Source: Chitinophaga sp. 180180018-3
Lineage (GTDB): Bacteria; Bacteroidota; Bacteroidia; Chitinophagales; Chitinophagaceae
Assembly: GCF_037893185.1 (NCBI RefSeq)
Contig: NZ_CP140772.1
Span: forward strand, 5,332,001 to 5,396,000
Length of the DNA stretch: 64,000 nucleotides
Direction of reading: 5' to 3'
The notes below the pieces were generated by a model. It did not search any database, had not been told where the DNA came from, and worked only from the letters and a program-made list of their open reading frames with translations. Below are positions 28,901 through 37,614 of this stretch, piece after piece. Position numbers and translations under genes: made by a program. How positions within the stretch are numbered: position 1 is the first letter of the stretch; every line of letters starts with the position of its first letter.

Positions 28901-29975
28901 CTGCACCGTAGGTGCGCAGCAGCCTGCTTTTAGGATACAACAGCTGCAACACCAGGATAGCGAGGAATCCGGGCAGCTGTTCTTCCTTACTTTCCAACAG
29001 CAGCTGCAGGAGGCTTTCGCCTTTTTCTCTGCGTCCCGCATGCAGATGCAGCAAAGCAACAGCCGGCGCCAGATGAGGGGGCAGTTTTCGTTCATACGCT
29101 GCCGTTATTTTCGTGATCAGCGGATTCACCTGGTCGCCCGGAAGTATGGAAAGTGTATAAGCGTAGTAGAAAGCAAACAAGGGCGACAGTGGCAGCGTAT
29201 TCTTTTTATCGTACTGCCGTTGACGTTTGATCCCTTTCTCAAACAAAGGTAAGGCCTTCGCCGGCTGGCCGCTGTAGAGCGTCTGCACCGCCTGCGCGTA
29301 CCAGTCGTCCGCAGTGAATTCCGCAACAGGTATGTTAAACCGCAACTGCAGCAGCTCCAGCTCCGGAAAGCTGACATCATATTGCCGGCGGAATCGCTCC
29401 AATGTGTCCACCGGCGGCATTTTCAGCAGATTGGATTTCAGTGCGTATATCGCAATTTTATCTATACTATCGGGCGAAAAATATTGCAGTAATCCTTCAT
29501 AAGCCGGAAAATAAAGCAGGTACATCAGGTAGGGCTGGTATTCCTCCAACTCCAGTTCCAGCTTTTTCACCGGCGCCAGTATAAGTGAACGGTCGCCGGT
29601 AAACCACGCCACCAGTAACTGCTGCAGATCCTGCATGCGGACGTTGAAGCTGTAAAAGCTCAGTCCCCTGTAACGGACGTTTGCCAGCAGTTCCAGGTAT
29701 GCCGGCTTTACAATGTTTTGTGGAAACAGGGTGAAGTTCATCTCGGGCACCAGCGAATAACTTCCCGTTACCTGCTTTACAGCAAGCCCGGCATCACACA
29801 AATGCTTCAGAATAGCACTAATCCGGGTGCCCTTTACTTCCATCACCCGGTTCACCGCATCCGTAATGGTATATGTTTCCAGCGGATACAGGTAGAGCGA
29901 CATGATATCCATTACCAATCTGCTATCCTTTCCATCTTGTTCGTATTGCTGCTGGTAAAAATGCTCATTGACCAT
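25950..29975 (-). CDS. SNF2-family DEAD/DEAH-box helicase
   Basis: About 1,341 residues from ATG 29975. A longer frame starts at 30065 but would leave only 4 bases to the divergent gene at 30070. The first ~850 residues are helical and repeat-like with no clear motif. The ATPase core starts near residue 870: Walker A in LADDMGLGKTIQA (about 910), DEAH in VLDEAHMIKN (about 1005). The second helicase lobe has LKAGGQGLNLTAADYVIHMD and SDRAHRIGQTRPV. Such proteins remodel nucleoprotein complexes using ATP. The role of the N-terminal region is unknown. It is convergent with the SDR gene, 2 bases apart. Confidence 0.85.
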   Translation of the reverse strand: MVNEHFYQQQYEQDGKDSRLVMDIMSLYLYPLETYTITDAVNRVMEVKGTRISAILKHLCDAGLAVKQVTGSYSLVPEMNFTLFPQNIVKPAYLELLANVRYRGLSFYSFNVRMQDLQQLLVAWFTGDRSLILAPVKKLELELEEYQPYLMYLLYFPAYEGLLQYFSPDSIDKIAIYALKSNLLKMPPVDTLERFRRQYDVSFPELELLQLRFNIPVAEFTADDWYAQAVQTLYSGQPAKALPLFEKGIKRQRQYDKKNTLPLSPLFAFYYAYTLSILPGDQVNPLITKITAAYERKLPPHLAPAVALLHLHAGRREKGESLLQLLLESKEEQLPGFLAILVLQLLYPKSRLLRTYGAAAAGWLNTAMLHGYRLLTYEYLYLFHDDDYQGYQRAFQEAEAIAGHPPVFSLAERTPDWERLLNSLLGADQPTGRKAKNELVHRLIYLVDLDHYRIQPVVQTSQGGSAWSGGRNVALKRLKEGKAEAMTEQDLRIGATVQKEHYHYGQGEMYTFAENVWEEIAGHPLLFSADDPAQPVEIIRAQPELSVNSTAHGYTFSANISDFVSETVFVKEGSFRLKIIQLSQQQRRLLQTLQQIPLVPAAGKDKLVQALKSLGAHLTIHADMGEIAANLSKRPADSRIVIQLSPLGEGLKASIYVKPFTSDPPYCKPGTGAHNIIGISNGERWQAIRDLEKERMHLDMLLQLIQAMVTQGVTDDAIIFEDPQDCLFLLEVIREHPEIVRAEWPEGERYKLKQTAGFPDLHFSLLEKDHWFQCTGELKVDEHTVLALKDLLDTGRIVKQRFIELRNGEFLALTGNLRKRLNEMGSAAQIDRSGVRIPYYAVPMLDELVEQAGSVTTDDAWKAFAQKRLAAMEQVPAVPVTLQTTLRPYQEDGFRWMAHLAAWGAGACLADDMGLGKTIQAITILLQRAGNGPALVICPASVMSNWCDEIHKFAPSLNVITLQGGRRAALIRKAGAFDVLVTTYGLLQVEETLLSAVKWHTLVLDEAHMIKNFQTKTAKAAMSLQGDFRLMLTGTPIQNHMGEIWTLFNFLNPGLLGTLEHFNKQFVFPSIRNPESAVKAHLRKLIAPFILRRTKTSVLDELPQKTEITRMVSLSPDEAAFYEALRRTALENIRTQEGNVAQQRIRALAEIGRLRMAACNPVLVDGETDLLSSKLTAFREIAGELISNNHRALVFSQFVKHLHLVAAALDQMGISYLYLDGSTSLPQRDKLVKAFQAGEGQLFLISLKAGGQGLNLTAADYVIHMDPWWNPATEEQASDRAHRIGQTRPVTIYRLVAQHTIEEKIIALHNSKRDLADRLLEGSDRSGKLSAKELLELITVQ

Positions 29976-30069
29976 AGTAACAAAATAAGGAAAAATATTT
30001 CTTTCAGCAGGCAACCTTCCGCATGGTTTGTACGAACTATTGACCAGATTCTTTATTAAATCCATTCAC

Positions 30070-30930
30070 ATGAATCGTATACAAATCACTTTACTGGCAT
30101 CGATGATGCTGATGGGAACCACTATGTTCTGTGCCTGCAGCGGCAGCAGGAACAATTCAGACAACCCGGCCCCCAAACCCGTCGTACAATTGAGTAACAG
30201 CGCAACACTGGGAAGTTATCTTACTGATGGAAGCGGCAATACTTTGTACTATTTCTCAAACGACTTTAACGGCAGCAACAATTGTAGCGGAGGATGTGCT
30301 GCAGTATGGCCTGTTTACTATGCAGGAGCAACACTTACACAGGCCATGCTGGGCACCGGCCTTGATATCAAAGACTTCACCACCATTACCACCAGTGATG
30401 GCAAACAACAGACTGCCTACAAGGGCTGGCCTCTCTATTATTTCGCTCCTTCTGTAAATGGCAGTAATGTGAGAGAAGCGCCAGGCGAAACAAAAGGAGA
30501 AGCGGTGGGCAATGTATGGTTTGTAGCCAAACCCGATTATACCATTCAGCTGATCAATGCGCAGCTGGTGGGAGCAGATGGAAAAAACTATCTCTCTAAT
30601 TACACGCCCGGCACCGGCAAAACGCTCTACTTCACTGATGGCAGGGGGGCAACGTTATACGTTTTCAGCAAAGACAGCATCAACACCAATAAATTCACTA
30701 AGCCTGATTTCTCCAACAACGCCGTATGGCCTATCTATGAAACCGATCAGATTGTAGTACCCTCTGTTCTTGATAAAACCCAGTTTGGTTCTATCATGGT
30801 TTACGGCAAAAAACAGCTTACCTACAAAGGCTGGCCTCTGTACTACTTTGGTCAGGATGCAGGCATGAGAGGCTCCAACAAAGGCGTAAGCGTACCAGTG
30901 CCCGGTGTGTGGCCGGTGGCAGTGAAGTAA
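30070..30930 (+). CDS. Lipoprotein with Yx(FWY)xxD-type secreted repeats
   Basis: 286 residues from ATG 30070, which gives a lipoprotein signal (MNRIQITLLASMMLMGTTMF then CACSGS). Four repeat motifs follow: GNTLYYFSNDFNG, YKGWPLYYFAPSVNG, RGATLYVFSKDSIN, and YKGWPLYYFGQDAGMRG, with GGCAAVWPVYY between. These match the secreted-repeat lipoprotein family (PF03640, COG4315). Role unknown. It is divergent from the helicase gene across about 95 bases. Confidence 0.8.
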   Translation: MNRIQITLLASMMLMGTTMFCACSGSRNNSDNPAPKPVVQLSNSATLGSYLTDGSGNTLYYFSNDFNGSNNCSGGCAAVWPVYYAGATLTQAMLGTGLDIKDFTTITTSDGKQQTAYKGWPLYYFAPSVNGSNVREAPGETKGEAVGNVWFVAKPDYTIQLINAQLVGADGKNYLSNYTPGTGKTLYFTDGRGATLYVFSKDSINTNKFTKPDFSNNAVWPIYETDQIVVPSVLDKTQFGSIMVYGKKQLTYKGWPLYYFGQDAGMRGSNKGVSVPVPGVWPVAVK

Positions 30931-30936
30931 GCATAC

Positions 30937-31671
30937 CTAATTCTCTCTTCTGCTTTCTACGGTATAAACAAAACTATCCGCCCGGTAGTAGCCAAGGTTA
31001 TATTCTATCGGGCGGTTGCCCTGGTCGTACACAAAACGTTTGCGGAAAAGGATGGGATCACCTGACTCCAGTTCTAGTTTGGCGGCAACGAATTTATCGG
31101 CCGATTTTGCGCTGATTTCTTCTTTGGAAAGCGTGGCTACTGTCTGGTAATCTTTTTCCAGGATGTCGTACAACGGGCGTTTGAAATCTTCTTCGCCTGT
31201 TAGCCCAATGCGGGGATGGAAGTAAGAGATGAAATATACAAAGGGGCCTTCCGGCTTCCCTCTTAGGCGTTCCAGCTTCAGTACTTTTTTGTCGTGGCTG
31301 ATCTCGAAAAAATTAGCGATGGCTTCGTCCGGCAAAACCCAGGTAACATGTAGTTCGAAGTTACGTATCGTAATGCCCCTGGCGGTCATTTCCTGGGTGA
31401 AGCTGAGCCAGTTCTTAGATTTGGAGCTGATGGCCGTTTCGGCCACTTTAGTGCCCACCCCTTTCTTGCGGGTCAGTAATCCTTCATAAACCAGTTTATT
31501 CAGTGCATGCCTGAGTGTAGATCTGGAAATAGCCAGTTGTTTAGCCATCTGCACTTCATTGGGCAGAAATTTTCCGCCGGCGTATTGCGGATCTTTTATC
31601 ATGTTCCTCAGCAGGTTCTCTGCCTGAATGTGAAGTGGTAAGGGGTTCTTATGATCTATACTCAGGTTCAT
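30937..31671 (-). CDS. GntR family regulator with UTRA domain
   Basis: 244 residues from ATG 31671 (MNLSIDHKNPLPLHIQ), the usual GntR opening; a longer frame begins at 31707. The DNA-binding part contains LPNEVQMAKQLAISRSTLRH and ALNKLVYEGLLTRKKGVGT. The C-terminal ~150 residues form a UTRA ligand domain. It is divergent from the decayed glycosidase gene and the SusC/SusD genes. A TGTACAT motif occurs near both promoters and again before the isomerase gene, so this regulator probably controls the locus. Confidence 0.85.
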   Translation of the reverse strand: MNLSIDHKNPLPLHIQAENLLRNMIKDPQYAGGKFLPNEVQMAKQLAISRSTLRHALNKLVYEGLLTRKKGVGTKVAETAISSKSKNWLSFTQEMTARGITIRNFELHVTWVLPDEAIANFFEISHDKKVLKLERLRGKPEGPFVYFISYFHPRIGLTGEEDFKRPLYDILEKDYQTVATLSKEEISAKSADKFVAAKLELESGDPILFRKRFVYDQGNRPIEYNLGYYRADSFVYTVESRREN

Positions 31672-31725
31672 GCGTGCAAAACAACTGGAAATTAATAACA
31701 AAACCAATATTTTCCCGGGAGTATG

Positions 31726-31741
31726 TATGGTTTCTGTACAT
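31726..31741. promoter_or_regulatory. Candidate GntR site upstream of the regulator
   Basis: TATGGTTTCTGTACAT lies 55 bases upstream of the regulator start. It is a looser version of the 13-base word found at 31876 and 37501. Assignment to GntR is inference from position and similarity. Confidence 0.35.
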
Positions 31742-31875
31742 GGCGCAATCGATGGAAGTTTTTCACATTCATCAATTCATATCTATGTAATTGTATTTGA
31801 ATGTATAGATTATAAAATATTGGCTAGAAAAATTTATTGTTAAAAACTTTTCTTGCAATAATAAATTTATGTTTA

Positions 31876-31888
31876 TATGTTTGTACAT
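31876..31888. promoter_or_regulatory. Candidate GntR operator before the decayed glycosidase gene
   Basis: TATGTTTGTACAT, identical to the word at 37501-37513, lies 23 bases before the ATG at 31911. The ends (ATG...CAT) are partly symmetric. Confidence 0.45.
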
Positions 31889-31910
31889 GAACATTCAGGG
31901 GGAACACGTT

Positions 31911-32556
31911 ATGAAAACACTTTTTTCCATCATTCCCGTTATTGCAGGTTTTACCTTGTCTGTTTTACGTACGGAAAGGGTGTGTGGTCATTTATCAATG
32001 GTTCTTTACAGGTATTACCGCAGGACACTATAAAAGATATGCTCCTGCTGTTTTTCCGGATGCAGGGTGATGATGGCAATATACCTGATGGCGTTATCCG
32101 CGAAAACAAGGCCCATGGAGGTTATCAGTACCATCGCAACCAACTGGCTCCAGGATGGGCAGCTCATAAAAACACTGTGGAAACTGACTTGGAATCTTCA
32201 TTGATACAGGCAGTTCATAAATATGTTTTGGCTACCGGCGATAAGGGTATCCTTTTTTTTGCCCTTAGTGATAAAACGATTTTGCAGCGCATGGAGCTGG
32301 AAGGATGATACAGGCACTAATTAAAAACGGATTTATACAGGAGGCAGTTGAAGAGGTAAACCCAATGATTAAACGCGTCATTGCTCACAACGGCTTCTTC
32401 GAATGGTATGAGGTGAAATCAGGCACTCCGAAAGGCTCCGGCGATTTCCGGGGAGAAGCAGGGGTATTGCCTGATGTCATCTTTCTGCTAAAAAAATGGG
32501 CAACTAATCAACAGCAACAGACGAGTAAACAAAACAACAGCAAACTTGTTATTTAA
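31911..32556 (+). pseudogene. Decayed (alpha/alpha)6-barrel glycosidase-like gene
   Basis: Three pieces in three frames belong together. From ATG 31911 a signal peptide is read (MKTLFSIIPVIAGFTLSVLR). A second frame then reads WSFINGSLQVLPQDTIKDML then LFFRMQGDDGNIPDG and stops at 32308. A third frame, 32305-32556, reads GFFEWYEVKSGTPKGSGDF then RGEAGVLPDVIFLL. The last piece looks like the C-terminus of amylo-glucosidase or hairpin-type glycosidases, which have 600 or more residues. Large internal losses and frame changes make an active enzyme impossible. It lies between the GntR regulator and SusC. Confidence 0.6.
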
Positions 32557-32714
32557 ATCGATCAACCGGATCGGGAACGAAACCCATACTATCATCTTTA
32601 AAAACCTAAATCTAACTTGTTATCTGCGGGATCCACGTAAAAATAGTCCCGCGTTACTATCGTAATCAATGTAGAATTTACCGGCTATTATTCCATCATC
32701 ACTAAAGACTTGTT

Positions 32715-35700
32715 ATGAAAGCAACATTCATGTATGTGCTTGCATGCCTATTCCTCTCCATGCAGGCCATAGCCCAGATTAAAGTAAGCGGAAAGATCAC
32801 GAGTTCCGCCGACGGCACACCAATTCCAAATACTACCGTCCAGATAAAAGGTACGGCCAACGGCACCATCGCCAATGTAGACGGGGTTTATTCCATTCAG
32901 GTACCAAACAAAGATGCCGTACTCGTATTTACTTTTACCGGGTTCGCTCCCAAAGAAGTAAAAGTAGGCAATCAGACGTCGATCAGTGTAGCCCTGGATG
33001 TACAGGTGAGTACCCTCAACGACCTGGTAGTTATCGGTTATGGTAGTGTGAAAAAATCGGACCTCACAGGTGCCGTATCAACCATCAAATCTGACCGGTT
33101 AATGGACATGCCGGTCGCCAACGTGTCGCAGGCCCTGCAGGGTAAAATACCGGGGGTAGACGTAAACGTCAACACCAGCGCTCCTGGCCAGCCAGCCAAA
33201 GTGCGTATACGTGGTATCGGTTCCATCAACTCCAACGTAGACCCGTTGTACGTGGTAGACGGAGTGGCGGGTGTTGACGGAAATGCCATCAACCCGAACG
33301 ATATCGCCTCTATCGAAATCCTCAAGGACGCTTCCTCTACTGCGATCTACGGTGCCCGTGGTGCAAATGGTGTGATCATGATCACTACCAAACGCGGTAA
33401 ATCCGGCCCTACGCAGGTAAGCTACCAGGGTGACGTAAACGTAAGCACCCTGGCCCGGCATCTTAAAACACTTAATTCAGACCAGTTCATAAAAGTATAC
33501 AACGACGCCTTCGCGAACGCTACTAAATTTGATCCCAATCATGGTACCTGGGCGCCTCCTGCCGCATTGAATCACCAGAACTTCCCATTACTGTTCGATG
33601 CCAACGACAAGCCCTTATATAATACCAACTGGGAAAAAGAAGTTTATAAACCAGCCGTTTCCACCAGCCACCAGCTGAACTTCCAGGGAGGTAATGACAA
33701 ACTCGTTTACAGCGCCTCTGTCGGTTATCTCGACCAGAATGGTCTGATGATCAACTCCTGGTACAAAAGATATTCCGCCAGGGCTACTTTCGACGATGAT
33801 GTAAAAAAATGGCTGAAAATAGGCGGTAGCATCAATATTATTTCCGGCAAGCAGCGCCTGGTATCAGATGGTAACGGTTCGCTGAACGTACCCAGGATGG
33901 TGACAGAAGAAGTGCCGATTGTGCCTGTTAAATATCCCGATGGCAGTTGGGCTGGTAACAACGATATTGCCGGTCTGGAAGGCGGTCCTAACCCGGTGCA
34001 TATTTCACAAAGCAGGTATACGCTCAATAACCAGCAGCATACCCTGGGTAATATGTACCTCTTATTCCATATCACCAAGGACCTCGATTTCAAGACCGAC
34101 TTCGGTTACGACCTCGTAAGCAACAAAGCCAATTTCTTCAGTGGCTCTGATCTTCCTCACCTGTCACAGGATCAGGGAGGCATCGCCAGGATCACCAATG
34201 ACTATAACAAATACTGGCAGTCAGAAAACTACTTCACTTACAACAAGCAGTTTAAAAACAACAACAGCCTGAATGCAGTAGCCGGTTTCTCGTTCCTCAA
34301 GTATGTTGCAGAAAATGACCTGGTGGAAACACAGAACTTCCTGTCGGACTACTTCCAATGGCAAAACCTGGCTGCAGGTTCTGTAAGAAACAACGCCACC
34401 TCAGTCACCACTCCATGGGCGATGAACTCTTACTATGCACGTGTTAATTACAACCTGCATAACAAGTACCTGTTTACGGCAACCGCGAGGTATGATGGCT
34501 CATCTAAATTCAGTAAGGACAATCAGTTCGCCTTCTTCCCGTCTGTAGCAGCAGCATGGCGTGTATCTGAAGAAGAATTCCTGAAACACAGTAAAGTGAT
34601 TAATAACCTGAAGATCCGCGCCAGTTATGGCCTTTCGGGCAACCAGGAAATCGGGCAGTTTCTGAACCTTGCCCAATACAGACCCGATCAGACCGTGTTG
34701 AATGGCGCCAATCAGCCCATGTTAGGGCCTGGATATATCGGTAACCCCGGCCTGAAATGGGAAAAATCCAAACAGGTAGATGCGGGTATAGAATTAGGAA
34801 TGATCAATAACCGTATTAATCTGAATGTTGATTTCTATAACCGTACTACATCCGACCTGTTGCTACAGGCGCCTATTCCGTGGTCGGCCGGAATGTACAG
34901 CTCCAATGTTAACAGGAATGTGGGCTCCGTAAGAAACGTGGGTTTGGAAGTGAATCTGAATACGGTTAACATCACTACACCGAATTTCACATGGAGCACC
35001 AATTTCATCTTTGCTACGAACAAAAACAAAATACTCAACCTTAACCAGGGTAATGCAGATATCTTCCCGGGTCCTAACTTCCTCGGACAAACGAACGTAC
35101 TGCGTGTAGGCCAGCCGATAGGTTCTTTTTATGGCATGTACCGCCTGGGCACTTACAGCACCAACGAAGCTGCTGACGCAGCGAAACACGGGCTGTATCC
35201 CGGCGACAGGAAATACCTGTACGATGCCAACGGCAACCCGGTATATGGTATTATTGGTCGTGCTTATCCAAAATGGACAGGCTTGTTCAGCAGTACCTTT
35301 AAATATAAAGGATGGGACTTTTCATTCGATATTCGCTTTGTACAAGGTGTTAACACCGCTGCCACATTCAAACACTCTTCTGAAGACAGGCAAACACTTG
35401 CTAACAGTCTTGCTACCGTGTTGAATGGATGGACTCCGCAGAACCAGAACACTTACATTGCGCAGGTAAGAAGTTATAAATTCACGCAGGATTCGCACTT
35501 CGATACCTGGTGGGTGGAAGATGGCTCCTTCATTCGCGGCCAGAACTTTACACTGGGTTATACCTTCCCTGATGCCTTCCTTCAGAGAAGCCATATTACC
35601 CGTTTCCGTATTTACGCCAGCGTACAGAATCTTTTCCTGAGCACTAAATACACCGGCTATGATCCGGAGGTGGATACGTTCCTGACAACGTATGGCAACA

Positions 35701-35783
35701 ACCCCGGATTCTCCCAGAACATTGACTTTTTCCCCTATCCCCGCCCCCGCGTGTGGAACCTGGGTGTAAATCTCAATTTCTAG
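32715..35783 (+). CDS. SusC-like TonB-dependent receptor
   Basis: 1,022 residues. Signal peptide (MKATFMYVLACLFLSMQAIA), carboxypeptidase-regulatory-like domain (VSGKITSSADGTPIPNTTVQ), TonB box region (LNDLVVIGYGSVKKSDLTGA), plug (ALQGKIPGVDVNVN, VRIRGIGSINSNVDPLYVVD, ILKDASSTAIYGARGANGVI) and a long barrel ending PRVWNLGVNLNF. With the SusD gene 49 bases downstream it would form an outer-membrane glycan importer. The substrate is not evident because the associated glycosidase gene is broken. Confidence 0.95.
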   Translation: MKATFMYVLACLFLSMQAIAQIKVSGKITSSADGTPIPNTTVQIKGTANGTIANVDGVYSIQVPNKDAVLVFTFTGFAPKEVKVGNQTSISVALDVQVSTLNDLVVIGYGSVKKSDLTGAVSTIKSDRLMDMPVANVSQALQGKIPGVDVNVNTSAPGQPAKVRIRGIGSINSNVDPLYVVDGVAGVDGNAINPNDIASIEILKDASSTAIYGARGANGVIMITTKRGKSGPTQVSYQGDVNVSTLARHLKTLNSDQFIKVYNDAFANATKFDPNHGTWAPPAALNHQNFPLLFDANDKPLYNTNWEKEVYKPAVSTSHQLNFQGGNDKLVYSASVGYLDQNGLMINSWYKRYSARATFDDDVKKWLKIGGSINIISGKQRLVSDGNGSLNVPRMVTEEVPIVPVKYPDGSWAGNNDIAGLEGGPNPVHISQSRYTLNNQQHTLGNMYLLFHITKDLDFKTDFGYDLVSNKANFFSGSDLPHLSQDQGGIARITNDYNKYWQSENYFTYNKQFKNNNSLNAVAGFSFLKYVAENDLVETQNFLSDYFQWQNLAAGSVRNNATSVTTPWAMNSYYARVNYNLHNKYLFTATARYDGSSKFSKDNQFAFFPSVAAAWRVSEEEFLKHSKVINNLKIRASYGLSGNQEIGQFLNLAQYRPDQTVLNGANQPMLGPGYIGNPGLKWEKSKQVDAGIELGMINNRINLNVDFYNRTTSDLLLQAPIPWSAGMYSSNVNRNVGSVRNVGLEVNLNTVNITTPNFTWSTNFIFATNKNKILNLNQGNADIFPGPNFLGQTNVLRVGQPIGSFYGMYRLGTYSTNEAADAAKHGLYPGDRKYLYDANGNPVYGIIGRAYPKWTGLFSSTFKYKGWDFSFDIRFVQGVNTAATFKHSSEDRQTLANSLATVLNGWTPQNQNTYIAQVRSYKFTQDSHFDTWWVEDGSFIRGQNFTLGYTFPDAFLQRSHITRFRIYASVQNLFLSTKYTGYDPEVDTFLTTYGNNPGFSQNIDFFPYPRPRVWNLGVNLNF

Positions 35784-35832
35784 CCGATGGTGTCATTGCC
35801 GATTTCTATTTAGTGACTTAAAAATTTTGAAA

Positions 35833-37335
35833 ATGAAAACGATCAATAAAATCTTCATAGCGCTGCTGATACTGTTGAGTTGTTCCTGTAAGAAATTCCT
35901 GGAGCAGCAACCTTCTAACTTTCTTCCGCCGGATGCGGACCTTACCACCGCTAAAGCAGCACGCGCCTTTGCAAACGGATGTTATCAGAACCTGCAGGGA
36001 TTATTGACAGGTCAGCCTTCTTCCTATGGTGGTAATACTTATAACCTTATGGAGTTCCTGACCGGAAAGGCCAACAGTGACCTGGGCCAAACAGGATTCC
36101 TCACCTTTCAGACCAATACATACAATGCTACCTCCTTTTATTTCGATACCTGGTGGCAATACATGTATAGAGGTATAGGTACCTGTAACCTGGCGATACA
36201 GAAGCTTCCGTTGGCAAAAATCCCGGATGCTGATAAAACCAATATGCTGGCAGAAGCACATACGCTGCGCGCACTCTATTATTTTTACCTGGTGCGTATG
36301 TACGGCGCAGTACCTAACGTGACCGTTGTACCAACAGACCTGAACCTGAATCTGCCCCGCACAGATGCTAAAACCATCTATGATCAGATCATCATCCCCG
36401 ACCTGCAGACAGCTGCAAAATCCACGCTGCCCTGGAAGGATGCGACCGGGAAAGTATCAATGGGAGCTGTACAGGCACTGCTGGCCGACGTTTACCTCAC
36501 TTACGCCGGCGCAGCCATTAACGGCGGAGCACAGTACTACGGACTTTCCGCGCAGGCATCAAAGGCGGTGATCGACAATGGTGGTTATACGCTTTTCCCG
36601 AATTACACCGACATGATTAACCCGGCCAACAAAAACTCCGGCGAATTCATCATGCAGGTGCAATACGCCGCTTCAGTGCCATTTACCAATCCACTGACAG
36701 CCCTGACTATTCCGAACTATGCAGGTATCTCCAAATACTCTGATGAATATGGTTCTGTATATCCAACCACGCAGTTCCTTGCCTCATTTAATCCGGGCGA
36801 CAAACGTATACAGGAGAAGCAATTCTTCTACAGTCAGTATCCAAAGATCGATGGCTCTGGCATCAAAACTTTTAAATCACCTTACATCTACAAGTTCTTT
36901 GATGCAAACGCAGTAACCAGCACTGCCAAGTCAGATCTGAACTACACGATCTACCGCCTGGCAGATGTATACCTCATGTATGCAGAAGCATCCAACCGTG
37001 CCGGCGCTGGTCCTAATCCACAGGCGATTGCCTGCGTGAATGCCATTCGTGCAAGGGCTACCCTGCCGCCGGTTGCAGCGGGTATGTCGCAGGCCGACTT
37101 CGAACACGAAGTTTGGCTGCAACGTTACTTTGAGCTTTGCTTCGAAAACAAAATGTGGTTCGATATGCTGCGTACCCGGAAAGTGCATAACGATGTAACT
37201 GGTAACTGGGACGACTTCCTGTCGCACGTAACCGTGTGGGGATCAGCATTCGCACAAAAGAATCTGCTGATGCCTGTGCCTAAACAGGAATCTGACGTGA
37301 ATCCAAATCTCTTGCCTAATAACCCTGGTTTCTGA
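35833..37335 (+). CDS. SusD-like glycan-binding lipoprotein
   Basis: 500 residues from ATG 35833 (the frame also has a TTG two codons earlier). Lipoprotein signal ending LLSCSCKKFLEQQPSNF. TPR-type helical bundle with AEAHTLRALYYFYLVRMYGA, and the characteristic end RYFELCFENKMWFDMLRTRK. It caps the SusC channel on the cell surface and delivers oligosaccharide. Translated with SusC, 49 bases upstream. A strong terminator follows. Confidence 0.93.
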   Translation: MKTINKIFIALLILLSCSCKKFLEQQPSNFLPPDADLTTAKAARAFANGCYQNLQGLLTGQPSSYGGNTYNLMEFLTGKANSDLGQTGFLTFQTNTYNATSFYFDTWWQYMYRGIGTCNLAIQKLPLAKIPDADKTNMLAEAHTLRALYYFYLVRMYGAVPNVTVVPTDLNLNLPRTDAKTIYDQIIIPDLQTAAKSTLPWKDATGKVSMGAVQALLADVYLTYAGAAINGGAQYYGLSAQASKAVIDNGGYTLFPNYTDMINPANKNSGEFIMQVQYAASVPFTNPLTALTIPNYAGISKYSDEYGSVYPTTQFLASFNPGDKRIQEKQFFYSQYPKIDGSGIKTFKSPYIYKFFDANAVTSTAKSDLNYTIYRLADVYLMYAEASNRAGAGPNPQAIACVNAIRARATLPPVAAGMSQADFEHEVWLQRYFELCFENKMWFDMLRTRKVHNDVTGNWDDFLSHVTVWGSAFAQKNLLMPVPKQESDVNPNLLPNNPGF

Positions 37336-37412
37336 CGCCGGCTAATGTGTAATATTGATGGCTTTGATAAAGAGCGTGAGTTGATATAGCCGGATAAAAC
37401 AAGAGGAGAACC

Positions 37413-37447
37413 GCCCGCCGCACTTATTGTGGCGGGCTTCTTTTTTT
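37413..37447 (+). terminator. Rho-independent terminator after SusD gene
   Basis: GCCCGCCGCA (37413-37422) pairs with TGTGGCGGGC (37428-37437) with one G-T pair and a 5-base loop, followed by TTCTTTTTTT. It lies 78 bases after the SusD stop codon and separates the pair from the isomerase gene. Confidence 0.85.
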
Positions 37448-37500
37448 AACAAAATCAGCCTTAATACCCTGGATTTTTTGTTTATCCTGTTTCATGTATG

Positions 37501-37513
37501 TATGTTTGTACAT
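37501..37513. promoter_or_regulatory. Candidate GntR operator before isomerase gene
   Basis: TATGTTTGTACAT is an exact copy of the word at 31876-31888. With the base before it the site also reads GTATGTTTGTACATA. It lies about 100 bases upstream of the isomerase start, after the SusD terminator, where a separate promoter would be expected. Confidence 0.45.
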
Positions 37514-37614
37514 ATTTATTTTAAAAGGATTGCTTATAGAGAACTGATCAATGAAAATTATATCCCGGCGGGCATTCGCGGTAATGCCCCCGGCCGGGAC
37601 AAAACCTCTGGGAA

